64,000 nt of DNA from Saccharina japonica (taxonomy: Eukaryota > Sar > Phaeophyceae > Laminariales > Laminariaceae): positions 1 through 64,000 of the forward strand of contig MEHQ01002210.1 in the NCBI GenBank assembly GCA_008828725.1, given 5' to 3'. A program made the position numbers and the translations under genes. Below are positions 1 to 11,700 of the stretch, in pieces. Under the pieces are notes generated by a model. It did not search any database. It had not been told where the DNA came from and was given only the letters and a program-made list of their open reading frames with translations. The stretch's first letter is position 1. Each line of letters opens with the position of its first letter.

Positions 1-2210
1 TCTATTGTGTCTATAATTATTTTTGGGTGTAGTCTATTAATTGGAATTGCCAAACCAAATGATTTTGATTGAAGTATATTCATTTGAATTGTCCGGGTAA
101 TTAGTTTTGAATGCTGCCTACCAATTGGAATTGTTTAGACAATTGATTTTAGGTGCTGTCAATTAATTGGAATTGCCTGCACAATTATTTGGACCATTCC
201 TATTACAATAGGCTATTGTGGCTACAACTGATTTCGAATGCTGTTTATTAATTGGATTTGCCCAACCAAATGAGTTCGATTGAAGGATACTAATTGAAAT
301 TGTCCGGGCAACTGATTTCGGGTGCTGCCTACTAATTGGAATTGTGCCTACAATTTATTTCGGGTGCTGGCTATTAATTGGAATTGCCGAGACACTTGCT
401 TTCAAATGCTATCTATTAAAAGCAATTGTCCAACTAAATGATTTCGAGTGATTTCTATTAATTGGAATTGCCCAGTCAAATTATTTCGAGTGACATCTAT
501 CAGTCAGAGTTGTATAGCCATTTTTTTCGATTGTTATCTACCAATCGAAACTGTCCCACCCAATGATTTCAAGTACGGTCTATTAATTGGAATTGTCGAG
601 GTCAGAAAAAAATCAACAATTTAACTTGGAAAGTCAGCACAGAAACCTATTGACCAAACCACTCCTATTAATAGGCAAGACCTGAAACTAATTGTTGAAA
701 CAATTTTAATTGGAAGGTCAGGGCAGAAACCTAGTGATCCGACCATTCCTATTAATAGAAAGAAACAGAACGAAATTATTGAAACAATTCCAATTCGAAG
801 GTGAGAGCAGAAACGGTTTGATTGAACCATTCCAATTGTGAGACAAGACCAGAAAATAATTGCTGGAACAATATCTATTGGAAGGCCAGGACACAAATCT
901 ATTGGTCCATCCATTCCTATTAATAGATGAACCACGAAAGCAGTATCTCGACCAATTCCATATAAATGAACTTTCGGAAGATCTACTGTAAAAGCAATAG
1001 TCCATTGTGGGTAGGTCCCATATCCTATTGAAGAAGTAATAGAGTATTGGAGTCTCCGGAGCGAAAAATTTGCAGGAGACAATTCCAGTCAATTAACAGA
1101 GCTCTAAAGCAATTGCCTAAGCAATTCCAATTAGTAGGTGGACTATTATATGCTGTTGTCTTTGCAATTCCTATTGCGGCAATATGGTAACAATCAATTG
1201 TCCGCCTAATTCCATTTAATAAACTTTTCGGTGGGTCTATTGTAGGCGCAATAGTCTATTGCGATGCCTATTGTCCAAGGCTTAAGCAGAAAGGGAATGA
1301 AAAAAAAAATCCTAGTGAGTAATCGGCCGCCAAACATTTTGTCCGATATATTTAATCTAATGGGCATCCTCCGAAATATGTTGTCTAGTCGATTCCAATT
1401 AATAGACTGCTTCATGAATCAATCGCTCCGGCAATTCCAACCGCTAGACAGCCTCACGAATTGTTTGCCTTTGCAACTTCAAGAAATAGCTTCCTCATGC
1501 ATACATATGATATAGTGTTGTGTCAAATTCCGATTGCAGCGTCCGGAATCAATTGACCGGTAACATAATATTGTCTATTAAATGGAAATGCCTGATTGTC
1601 TGGACAAGTTATTTTGAAGCCTGCCAAATAAATGAAATTGCAAGGACAATTATTTAGAAAGATGCCTAAGTATTAAGTGGAATTGCCCGCGCAATTAATT
1701 TAGAAGGATGTCCATTAAATGGAATTGCCAGCACAATTGCAATTCCATTTACGCCAATTAAATGGAATTGCCAGCACAAATTATTTTGGAGGATGTCAAT
1801 TAAATGGAATTGCCAGCACAATTTAATTGGGAGGATGTCAATTAAATAGAACTGTCAGCACAATTTATTTAGGAGAATATCAATTAAATGGAATTGCCAG
1901 CACCATTGGCACCGAAAATTTTCTGCGATTGTCCATTAGCGTTACAATAGAATGGGATATTATATTTCAATAGACTATGCGTTCAGCAATGGGATTTTGT
2001 TGGTAACTGTTAATAGCAATTACTTCAACCATTAATGTAGATGGGTGTATATTAGAATAAATTGGGTGGACGATAGGGCCTAGTGGGTGTCTGTTAATAG
2101 AAATTGTCTGTACCATAGAGCTCGATGCGTTCCAATTAATTGGAATTGGCGACCACAATTGCCAGTCAATTGTAATAGGAAAATATTAATAGACAATTAG
2201 GCAATTGATA
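1..2210. repeat. AATTGGAATTGCC-motif array, copy 1
   Basis: This is a dense degenerate array built on ATTAATTGGAATTGCC and its complement, spaced roughly 50-60 bp apart. Better-kept units at 1690-1900 read AATTAAATGGAATTGCCAGC then ACAATTTATTTGGAGGATGT. Orientation changes along the block: TTGGAATTG forms dominate at 1-600 and 1550-1900, and CAATTCC forms at 600-1500. The part at about 1190-1900 recurs at 23670-24400. ORFs inside are by-products of the motif. The left limit is outside the window. Confidence 0.8.
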
Positions 2211-2591
2211 ATTGTCCAGGGTGTGATAATAATGCACCAACACACACAGCCCAGCGATCCACTTAATAACCACTGTACAAGGTTGTTGCGCTGACACGCA
2301 TCGCTTAACAAGAAATGTTGGTGGGTGGTGTTGGCGATGGTGGGACTACCAGCCCAGGGACCAACCAACCCACCCAGTAACTCTCTCACCCACCACGCAC
2401 ACCCATCAACTACTTGCCGGTCACTAAAAAAAAGGTTTCTGTGCTGACACAAATCGCTTAAAAAAAACGATCCAATCAATCACGATTGAATTTTGTATTA
2501 TAGGAACACAGCAAAAAGAGAAGAACCGCCAACGCAGTAGCTTAATGCAGTTAGGAGTTTGACCACTTGAAGGCGTCTGTCACGCTCCTCA
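2211..2591. other. AC/GT-rich spacer, no gene seen
   Basis: There are two imperfect copies of GCTGACAC(G/A)(C/A)ATCGCTTAA about 150 bp apart (2290 and 2445) and stretches of CCAACCAACCCACCC. No coding signal is visible. Confidence 0.4.
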
Positions 2592-2666
2592 TTCCACCGT
2601 TCTTGTAAGTATGTACCTGTTTTTGGCCGCAAACGGACCAGGTATACCTGGTTTTAGCCGCTGCCC
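2592..2666. repeat. Solo end of a GGGCA-type transposon
   Basis: The block ends in ...TAGCCGCTGCCC. Read in reverse it is GGGCAGCGGCTAAAACCAGG followed by GTATACCTGGTCCGTTTGCG. This matches the right end of the 18703-19307 element. No partner end was found nearby, so it is a truncated or solo terminus. Confidence 0.55.
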
Positions 2667-4241
2667 TATCATATGTGTATTTATGTGGTTGGCGTAGAAG
2701 GGAATTTGGTAATATTTGGGTGTTTTGGAAGTTTGGGCTCCTCATGTACGCTGGGTATTACAGCAGCTACACTACGAGTGCGCATTTTGGCCGGATGAAT
2801 GGGTGATTATTCTTGGATGAATGGTGAATGATACGCATTTTCGTGTACGAGAATTTTGATAGTTGAATATTTGGCTGGCTGAATGCATTACAAGTCTATA
2901 TACGAGTACAGCAGTAGTGTTGATGGTTGGGGATATTCAATTGGATGGCACATTGTACTGTTTGAGGCGTACGTATATCGTTACGGGAAACGGTGTGGCA
3001 TACATGTTGGGAAACACCATGAAAAATCAAGTTTGACTTTGAATATTTGGTGTTTGTGGACTTTGCGTGATGAAATTGGTTTGATTTTTGGTGATGTATC
3101 AGTATAGTAGTTTTACTTGGTTTTGGAGAATATAATTATCGGCTTTGGTTCGTATTGGGATTTTCTTAAATGATACATGGTACACATTCAGTGGGGGGCC
3201 GCATTTAGGAAATATTCTGTTAAGAAACAGAGGCAGAGATTGTGAGAAAAAATAGGAAATTGCGTTTAAGAAAGACATCTCAAACCGGGCAACGAAGTAT
3301 GATAAAAGCTGTATAAGAAACAGCAGTGATTGTCGTTCCATTCAATTTACGAAATGAAGTCGCTTTAAGCGTGGCACGGAATAAGAAACGCCAAGCGTCA
3401 AAACCCTCCAGCCGTGCTACGAGTACCGTACAGAACAGTAAACCAAGTAATGAAGTCTCATCACAGCCGACATGTTTGTTTTTCTTCATTTTTGTTTTTT
3501 CCCCGGACAGTTTTGTTTTTACAGTCTCATCGCAAGACTTGAACTTCCGCAACGCGGAGCTTGCAGCTTAGTTGGGGGCGAGTTGATCACCGTAGGGTTG
3601 GTCTACACTTGGTATACGTAGAGTATATGGCAAGCTTCATTGAATTATATGTTTGTTGATTGGGGAGGTCAAGATAGTACCCTCATATCAATGGTATTAC
3701 AGTGTGGTAGTACCGCACACGTCGGTTGCGGCTGACCTGTACCAGGTACAATCTCAACGTGATATGTGGTGCTCGCGGCATATATAAATAAGAAATAAGA
3801 AACACTGGATATACTACAATTTAAGATAATGATAAGAATCGTCATATTTGAATAGCCGTAAGTGCTACTGGTGAGGGCACACGAAATAAGACTTTTTTCC
3901 TGGAAGCCAAAATGAAGATTCTTAACAGCGGGCCCCCACTCCAATGGCTGAGTCAGGAATATGTTTTTTTTAGCAGAACTCAAATGCTGGTAAGCATGTG
4001 CACTATCATGAAGATGCTGCTATTAAATAGTAGGAGGGATGTAAAAACCTAATCGTACAACGTCTGATCGATGTAACCGCAAATGACATACATTCGGAAT
4101 ATTTAGGAAGTTCCACATGATATAATTTTGACATGGACTCGGGGATGGTATTGCCGGAATGAGCACGCCGATCGTGCACTTTTCTAGATCCCCTCTCCTA
4201 TGGCCAACGTTATCTCCTGGGGCAACGTAATTCAAGTGTAA
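2667..4241. other. No recognisable gene
   Basis: AT-rich intergenic sequence. Small ORFs on both strands show no family signature or consistent codon pattern, and I see nothing I can name. Confidence 0.4.
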
Positions 4242-4684
4242 ACAGCCGATTGTCCTAAATGAAAAGTGCCTTTACGATGATAATGAAAATCGATTTTAGC
4301 ACTTTGTTATTGGTTAAGAGTTGTATTTCGCTCACGATCAAAATTGGACCTAGAAAATATGTTCCTCTATGGTAGGTATCGATCCACGAAAACAAAATGA
4401 AATCGGCCTTGACAGGCTCGAAAAATCAAGGATTTAAGGGAATTTGCATTTATGAGCGAGGTCCCTCGCCCATAAATACAGTTTTTTTCTGGGATCCACG
4501 ATATCTTGAGACTGCCGATGCCGATTTCGTTTTTCGTTTTTGTCATCGACGGTGTCACAACTGAAAACAGTTTACAGTGAGAAAAATGACTGTAAGGGGA
4601 GTACATCTCTTACAACTCAAAAACCAATATTTTCGATTATCGTTTTCATCGGAAAGGCGATTTTCAATTAGGAAAATCGGCTGT
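4242..4684. mobile_element. MITE (ACAGCCGATT-TIR family), copy A
   Basis: A 443-bp element begins ACAGCCGATTGTCCTAA and ends TTAGGAAAATCGGCTGT (imperfect inverted ends). It is closely similar along its whole length to 40017-40446, including GTAGGTATCGATCCACGAAA and GAGACTGCCGATGCCGATTT. It has no transposase. The flanks do not show a clean target duplication. Confidence 0.8.
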
Positions 4685-5390
4685 TTTATATGTGTCTCTC
4701 CGGCTGCATTCATCATACCTCATTACCCGTACCCACGCGTGTTAAGAATTTCCCCACATACTGGACCCCATTTCCGGCACTTCTGCTGACGACCTCGAGG
4801 TGAGTCTTTCGTTTTCGGCCACGAGCTCCCTGCCGACGGCCAATGAACCGGTGGGGGAGAAGCTCCCGCTACAGAACGTAACTGACATTACACGCATACC
4901 GCAAAACGAGCCCCACGCCACGCAGACGAGTCTCGACGGGGTAAGCCGAGGAATTGACTCTGTGCACTGCCCCGGTACGGATTACACCAGTTCTTGCGCA
5001 CCACCTTTTTATCCCACCTGAATGTCAGATGTCTCGCTCGCACGATCACGGCAAGCCAGCTCGAAACCCTCTTCTCTACCGTGTACTACGTCGTGAGCAA
5101 CCGGCGTTGACGCAACACGATAATCAGCTTCACGCCCAGGGACGCCGTCGATGCCAAACGCGGGCCGGGATCAGTCTGCCAAAGAGCTACAGTAGAGGCC
5201 CCGAAAACGTTTGTCGGGGTGGTGCACCACTCGGCCCTCGCCCCTTCTCACATGACACTATTAAACCACCGCGCACAGGTCCCTAGCGACACCTCGTCTT
5301 TACCATGTCAATTCTCCGTCGGATCAACAAGTTGACACGACCCTGAACAAAACCATGTCGACTGGCCTCAGTGACCACTTCTCGTGGCCA
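4685..5390. other. GC-richer stretch before the reverse transcriptase remnant
   Basis: It has several overlapping plus-strand ORFs (for example 4800-5021 and 4954-5286) with base composition unlike their flanks. This may be the decayed upstream part of the retroelement at 5391-5850. No domain is recognisable. Confidence 0.3.
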
Positions 5391-5850
5391 TAAGTGAGCC
5401 CGATGCTTGTCATTCCAGACGTAAATGGTGTAATGCGCATGATTGAACTTTGCCACAAAAGCTAAACATGAGCACAAGCGAGCACCTGCACTCTATAGAT
5501 ATTTAAGGAACGCCCTCTGCGGACTCCGCACCCCTCGACTAGTGTCCGTCTTCGATCCAGTTTGTTCGTTTGAAGGGTAAAGGTGCCTAACGCCCTTCAA
5601 CCGCTCCACGATCTTTGCACGCCCCCGGCTGGTCGCTATACAACGGAGAAGCGCCATACCAAGAAAGATTGTCAAGGATATCAGCGAATTCACGGCAGGC
5701 GTCGACCCCTTTGTCATCTACCTCGACGACAACATCGTGATTGACCCCGACTTCCCTGCGAATACGGTGGACCTGCATGTTTGTGGTATGCGGTTGCTTG
5801 ACAATGGTTCCCGGATTAGTGGGGGTTCCATACCGATGTACGGAGATTGG
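5391..5850 (+). pseudogene. Decayed LTR-type reverse transcriptase remnant
   Basis: Three retroelement-like patches follow each other on the plus strand in shifting frames. Near 5392-5440, SPMLVIPDVNGVMRM resembles the start of Ty3/Gypsy reverse transcriptase (SP..V.P..DG..R). Near 5628-5665, SLYNGEAPYQERLS resembles the GL.NAPATFQ motif. Near 5705-5760, PFVIYLDDNIV matches the catalytic Y-x-D-D box and is followed by DPDF, as in Gypsy elements. Stops and at least one frameshift separate them, so no functional polymerase is encoded. The order matches the family. No LTRs were found. Similarity is judged by eye, so the superfamily assignment is tentative. Confidence 0.5.
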
Positions 5851-6485
5851 GGTTTTATACTGTGGGTGGGGAGGCACAATGATATTAGATGATACTGAGA
5901 TGCCTCGGCGTGGACACTGCTTCTAGGAGAGCAGTCGACGATGATGACACGACCCGGGCTTCAAGGATAAAATACTGCCCGTATATATGCGAGGATGGAG
6001 CGTGGCGGAAAGGTACGGCTCACTCCTGTGTGGTGTTTATGGTGGGCCTTTGACGACAGGTACTGGCCTACTTGTGTGTGTATTTGGTATTTGGTGGTAC
6101 CAGTAATTTGTCTACTGCTCTATCTCCAGGATTCGTGGTATAGCCACGCGTGCCAGAATGCGTCTCGTTCGACAGCGGCGCATACAAACGCTGCACATTG
6201 GCGAGCGCTTGTGAAACGTAGCCTAAACCGTCATGCCCCATGTTATGTGGTGATTCATACTCCAGGGAGTTTTTGCTTCCACCCCGAGGATGAGTGTATA
6301 TGTGTCCGTTGACGCAGTCACGTCTTCGGCAAAGACAGTCACGGAATAAAAGCGTGTATTGGTAAAGGGGATTAAACTGGCCTGCATTGGCGATCTACAC
6401 CCCAGCCAGGAAAAATAGACACAAGGCCATCGATACCATTAGTAGTAATTATAAGGCAGCATGTTAATGTCGGCAAACCCCAACC
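5851..6485. other. No recognisable gene
   Basis: The longest ORF (5995-6312, plus) gives a W/C-rich peptide without a known domain. I see no repeat or RNA feature. Confidence 0.35.
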
Positions 6486-6815
6486 AACCGGTCGCCCCGT
6501 TGGGTTAGACGGTGACCACGAAGCATGTTAGAGTCATGATCGTGAGTTCGAGCCCCCTCGAGTGCATGCTCGTAGGGACTTTTTCTCGCAAAATATCTTG
6601 ACTAACGGAAAGCGCGAGAGCGCGAGTTAGCAAAATTCGATGAAGATCGACGAGCGTTGGGAAGGCCGAACCCTGTGCGCGATAAAAACCAAGGCAAGAA
6701 CCGTAGTGGGGGAGGAGAGGGAGGAGCCTACTTTGTGACCCCGGATCTGAGTTACGACTAAGGAGGGAGAATTGCAGAAGTGCGAAGATAGCAAAAGGGA
6801 TGGCAAACAACAAAC
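6486..6815 (+). mobile_element. tRNA-derived SINE, copy 1
   Basis: The head at 6490-6560 is tRNA-like. A box A-like TGGGTTAGACGG and a box B-like GAGTTCGAGCCCC are spaced as in a Pol III promoter. A body with GCGCGAGAGCGCGAG and TCGACGAGCG follows. The tail CCCCGGATCTGAGTTAC then GACTAAGGAGGGAG is shared with copies at 37055-37562 and 61536-61860. A short AAACAAACAAAC run follows. It is not a working tRNA because the cloverleaf is degenerate. Confidence 0.7.
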
Positions 6816-8754
6816 AAACAAAAACAGGGGTGAACTGGCCAGAGGTTCATGTTAAGAGCATGACAAGACACAAGGTGATGTATCCACCGGGTTGGTCCAC
6901 GAGGTCAAGGGTTTGCTTCCCTGATGTTCCTTGGGGCTGACTGGGGGCCGGATTGGTGGCACAAATCTCCTCAGCGCGTTTGGGACCCTGGTCTATAATT
7001 TAGAAACGCACCTGTATCCCGGCAAGATCGGTCCACGGGCCGGGAATATATTTCTCCGGTATGTAGTTCATGTGGTTGCGTTGGTTTTGTTGGTCGCGAA
7101 AAGTTTTATTAGAACCGACTAAATTTTACCTTGAAGGCACCATCTTAACGATTTTCCAGCCTTGCGAGGGTTATACTTCATCAGTTGGGTTGACGATCTG
7201 CCGAATCGTGTTGCGAGATACGTTACAAGCAAGTTGAGGCAGTTTCATTAAACAGGTGTCATCATTTGCTATCTGTGGGGCGGAAAAACTAGGAGCGGCG
7301 TTACCTGAAACACGGAGTGTGTTAGCGGTCGCTACTTTGACAAACCTGATGAGGGAAATACCTGTAGCAGGTGTCCTGCTGGGTAGGTGCTGTGTGCACC
7401 CGATACAGAAACGATAGGTTGGGGATGCTCTGAGAAACGAAATGACGCCAAGTACCGGTCGTCGGTGGTTTATATAGATAACAAACATAGAAAGTCGTTA
7501 CCGATATACGGAAAGGATTGTTTTTCATGCAAATGTGTACAGTTAGCACGCAGGAAATGTCTTGAGTTTCCTTCGTGGCCACCATGAGCCTAAACGAAGT
7601 ATTTCGTTCTTTGTGGGCCCGAAACGCATCACGTCAAGACTTGTCAGGAATTTTTTATTTGTTACTGCGGCTGTAGCAGTGCCATACAATCGTACGAATG
7701 ACCAACTGCAGGCAAGATGTTCACCTCATGGACGAACTCGTTTCGAACGTACACAACCCCTATTCCCCCGCGTCGTTGTATCCACTGCCATAGGGAGGTG
7801 ATGACAGTCATTCTATATCCTACCTGATGCAGACCATTCTTTAACTGAGTAGCACGGGTACTGCCTGTACATAATAAAACGTATCACATGATGCGCAATT
7901 ACCCGAGATGAACGTTACCCAAAGAAAGATGGATCCCGTGACGGAAGCACTAAACAAAACGAGAGGCAGTGACAGGGAGGTGGGGATAATATCTGGACGG
8001 TGTGCGCCCCCCCCCCCCCCCCCCCACTCCAAACATTGTCCCGGGAGAATGCACACACGAAATCTGAACAGCATTTACGAGTACCGACGGGCTTTTTCTC
8101 CGCCCATATCACAACCCCTCGATACCCTGGCTTTCCATCGAAAACGTTAGGCTACGCCCACGTCAGTTCTACCTTTGATTATTAGAATAGCCCACTCAAT
8201 GTTATAATTTCCACTGTAACTCGCAATGCTTGACAGTGTTCTGCTCAAATACCCCCTCTGCCTCATACAATATCATCGCTTCAATAATGGTTTCTTCTAC
8301 ATGCGTCCAAACAAGAGTGTTCTCCGTTCTCCCTCGGCAGCCTGTCAATGTCGTTCACATCATAACACATGACATGCTGGCCCTGATGTCCCCTGATCGG
8401 TGCCAATGCGTGTTCGTGCAGGAGTACCTGACGCCACACCCGGACGTTGCACCCAACTACTGAGACGTTCCTTCTGTGTCCTGGCGCATAGCCCCTACAC
8501 TGTGGGAAGCCGCAGCATATATATGGCAACGGCAGCGAATTACATACTCTATCACCTCCTATCCCTGTGTTCAGCCTGCAACTCCGACATACATAGTCCA
8601 TCTAAGCAACCATTTCCGTCTTTGTCATTATTCACGGATGGTGTCGAGGCAAATACCACCCCTACGATAACGCTGTGTAGAACTCACCAAACACTGTGGC
8701 CTACCGTAGCTAAGACACCATCTGTCGGTTTGGCGTCGCTACTCAGAGTGTTAT
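6816..8754. other. Mostly unassigned; includes a poly-C tract
   Basis: A homopolymer of C of about 19 nt sits at 8007-8025. On the minus strand about 7177-7365 is a stretch (ISLIRFVKVATANTLRVSGN) with protein-like composition, ending at a possible donor GAA|GTATAA. It could be an isolated exon, but no partner exon was found. Plus-strand ORFs at 8230-8888 run antisense past the end of the beta-helix gene and look like shadows or chance. Confidence 0.3.
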
Positions 8755-11700
8755 CTATTGGCTGTCCAATTCCACCTTCTGCGTGGCTCGCCAAAATGCC
8801 TGAATGGTGTGTTCGGTCTCTGTGCCTTCCTGCTCCATACGCATGGTTGGCCGCCTATGATAACTGTGCGAGGGACTCCCTCCATTAACCACGATCGCCG
8901 GTCGTCGTGATGCGTTGAATACGCCAATTACCCCGGCGAAGACGGCAACAATCATTAATACATGCCCCATTACGAGCACGCCAGCCAATACCCGCTGGCT
9001 GTCGCTCGACTCCTGTGATACATCGACCCTTAACAGCAGCACGTCAAACATGCTGAAAAAGATTAGCACATGTCCAGAACGCGATAGCCACGTGTCTGAC
9101 GCTGACTTGTATGGCGATAGTACTTCCGACACCATAAAAAAGAAAAACGTACTGACAATCGTTATCGCGATTTGTGCAGTATCATTCGGGTAAATGAAGA
9201 TGACCACGCCCGTCAACACGATGCGCCGTCCGTACTCGACGATCTCGTAGTAAAATCGGCTTGGGCGATACGGGTCCCACAGACTAGCCATAGCCTGAAC
9301 AGCTGACTTGTCCGCTCCAGGATCCGAAAGGACGTCACGATAACGCTTCAGCAAGACAGCAAATAGCAGAGGTATACCAACAGGATACACCGCGACCATA
9401 AGCATGGCATATATTTGAAGATAACTATGTTTTTCGTCCGTGCATAAAATTCGGTAGTCCGCTCGGAGATACTCATTGCCATCATCAAGATCGTCGCACG
9501 CGAACATTCGAAACACAGTTGACGACACAGGCGAATACACGAAGAACAATACAAATATTACGGCAGATATGTGCCTGTTCCGAATTGTGTCCGATACGCT
9601 ATCAGCAGATCCGGAGCTCCTATGCAGGGCTATTCGGTACGTCATCCCCAGCAAACCAAGTACCACCAACGGAAACGTAGTCCCGACGACTAGTCGATCG
9701 TGAAAGTCAATGTCCGACCATTGGCACCCAGCGGATGCTACGATCCCGATGTCGAGGTTGACGTTGTCGATGGCGGTCAAAAACGTCTGGTACACCCCTG
9801 GGTATATGACATCGGTCACGGATGCAAACTGCAAAATAGACAACAAGCAGCAGGTTGGTTGTTTCATGCAGGTCAGGCGTGTTACGGCGGGAACAACGTG
9901 TATTGTGTATATTGATATCGTGTCCCTCATAGTTGGAAACTATTTGATGTTTTGATTTTGCATGGAAAAAATAAACAATGGCAGTGTATCGTGGGCTTTC
10001 GTGAAGGCGACAAACGAGGGCCGGTTGTCGCAGCATTACAATACCTTGTTTCTGCAGGGACGTTTGAATTCGTCGTAACGGGTTGCAAGACCATCTTTGC
10101 GCGTATTCATCCAATGATTTACTGTCGACCGCGTTGCGAGATTGGAAACATATTATTGTGGTGGTATTAACCCCGCGATATGACGTATACCTCTGTACGG
10201 ATAGTAGTGCAACACACATATATGTCAGTCATAGTCTTTGAACTCAGCATATCGGCTGTGTTATGTAGTCACGAACGTTTGCGATTGTATGAATGCCGAT
10301 AAAAATTGCGTGACGACTATGAATACAGCTTTTACTGCCATGCTCGTTTTTCCAGGTTGCTTGCCTAGGATATGGGGGCATGGCGACTGTCTTGTGTTAA
10401 CTGGTCAGGTTACTAGCCTTTGGATGTATGGACCTGGAAGGGTGCCGACTATTTTGCGCAACGGATATACTTGCATCGTACAATTTTGCGATTGGTAGGC
10501 TGATGCATTGACGCGGAACCCTGTCTACAGTGTTGTGCTTTTGTCACAAAATTACTTGGCGGATACGGCGGAAAATCATATCGGCTGTGTGCCCCCCTTT
10601 TCCAGTCGGCTTCCACTTCTCCTGGTCACCCTCTCTTGCCAGCATCGGCCACACCTCTTTGTCATCCACCAACCAGTCTACAAATTTCTACATCAGCATA
10701 ACAAAGCTCAAGCTGCCATGGAGTCGAACATTCTGCAACATGGGCCTGGTCTCATCTCGGCCGAGAACGAGTAAGATGACGACATCGATCCGTTGCCTAT
10801 TCGTCGAGATCGTCGGTGGGATTACGTATCGTTTTGACTTTGAGCTGCATGGCACCTCATGACTAGCGAAAGTACACGATGGGCTGGGTTTCCGTGATGT
10901 GTTTCTACTGAACAAAGGGGCGCACACGCAACGAAAGCGATGACTTCCGATAATCGCATTGAGATTTATCATAACCACATTGCCCTCTGCCTGTTGTCCA
11001 TATAACCAGAGGTTGGGTATTGAACGAGCGGGTGCGTTCTACAGTGAGTGGTAGTATCATTTGTTTCTATTATGTGGGTGTTTTTCCTTGCTTGCCGAAT
11101 ATACAGCGTGTGCCACTTGATTGTGGGTAGAGCTGGGCACCAGATGGCTTATTCGAACAAAAGAAACTTGGATATTCGTATTAAAAAACAAAGAACGGTT
11201 TAACCGGGTTTTTTCGGCCGGTTTTAACCGGTTAACTTGGAACCTGTGTAACCGGTTTTGAAGCCGTAAAGGATTCATAATATTGAAAATCCTAGGGGGT
11301 TGTGTTCGATTTGCACAATGTGTGCGCACTCCTAAGTGCGTGCTTCGTTCTGTTCGGAAATGTGCCTCGTCGAGATGGAACATTGATGTTGCTCAACCAG
11401 ATACATACCTGGTATATATATTATATTACCAGGTACTTCTACTTGGAAAAGGGTCACGTCCATTGTCGGCGAAACCACTACAACCCGTACAGCCCATGCT
11501 CACGAACCTGCAACAACCACAATCAGGGGTATAGCGGCGTACGACGAGTACAAGCAACAGTTGTCCTGGATGTTGGTCTACGTGACAAGACTTAAACCTT
11601 CTGCAGTCCCGACCCGCATACTGTAAGCGAAGCACGAGCCGGTGGGTAGAATGAGCCGGGGTGTACATGGAAAAAAACACCGGTGAAAACGTCATTCGTC

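Noticed and set aside
1264-1515. 83-codon ORF
   Set aside because: It lies within the AATTGG array and its codons follow the motif.
8400-8888. 162-codon plus-strand ORF
   Set aside because: It overlaps the last exon antisense and has no domain; the minus strand is clearly coding in the shared part.
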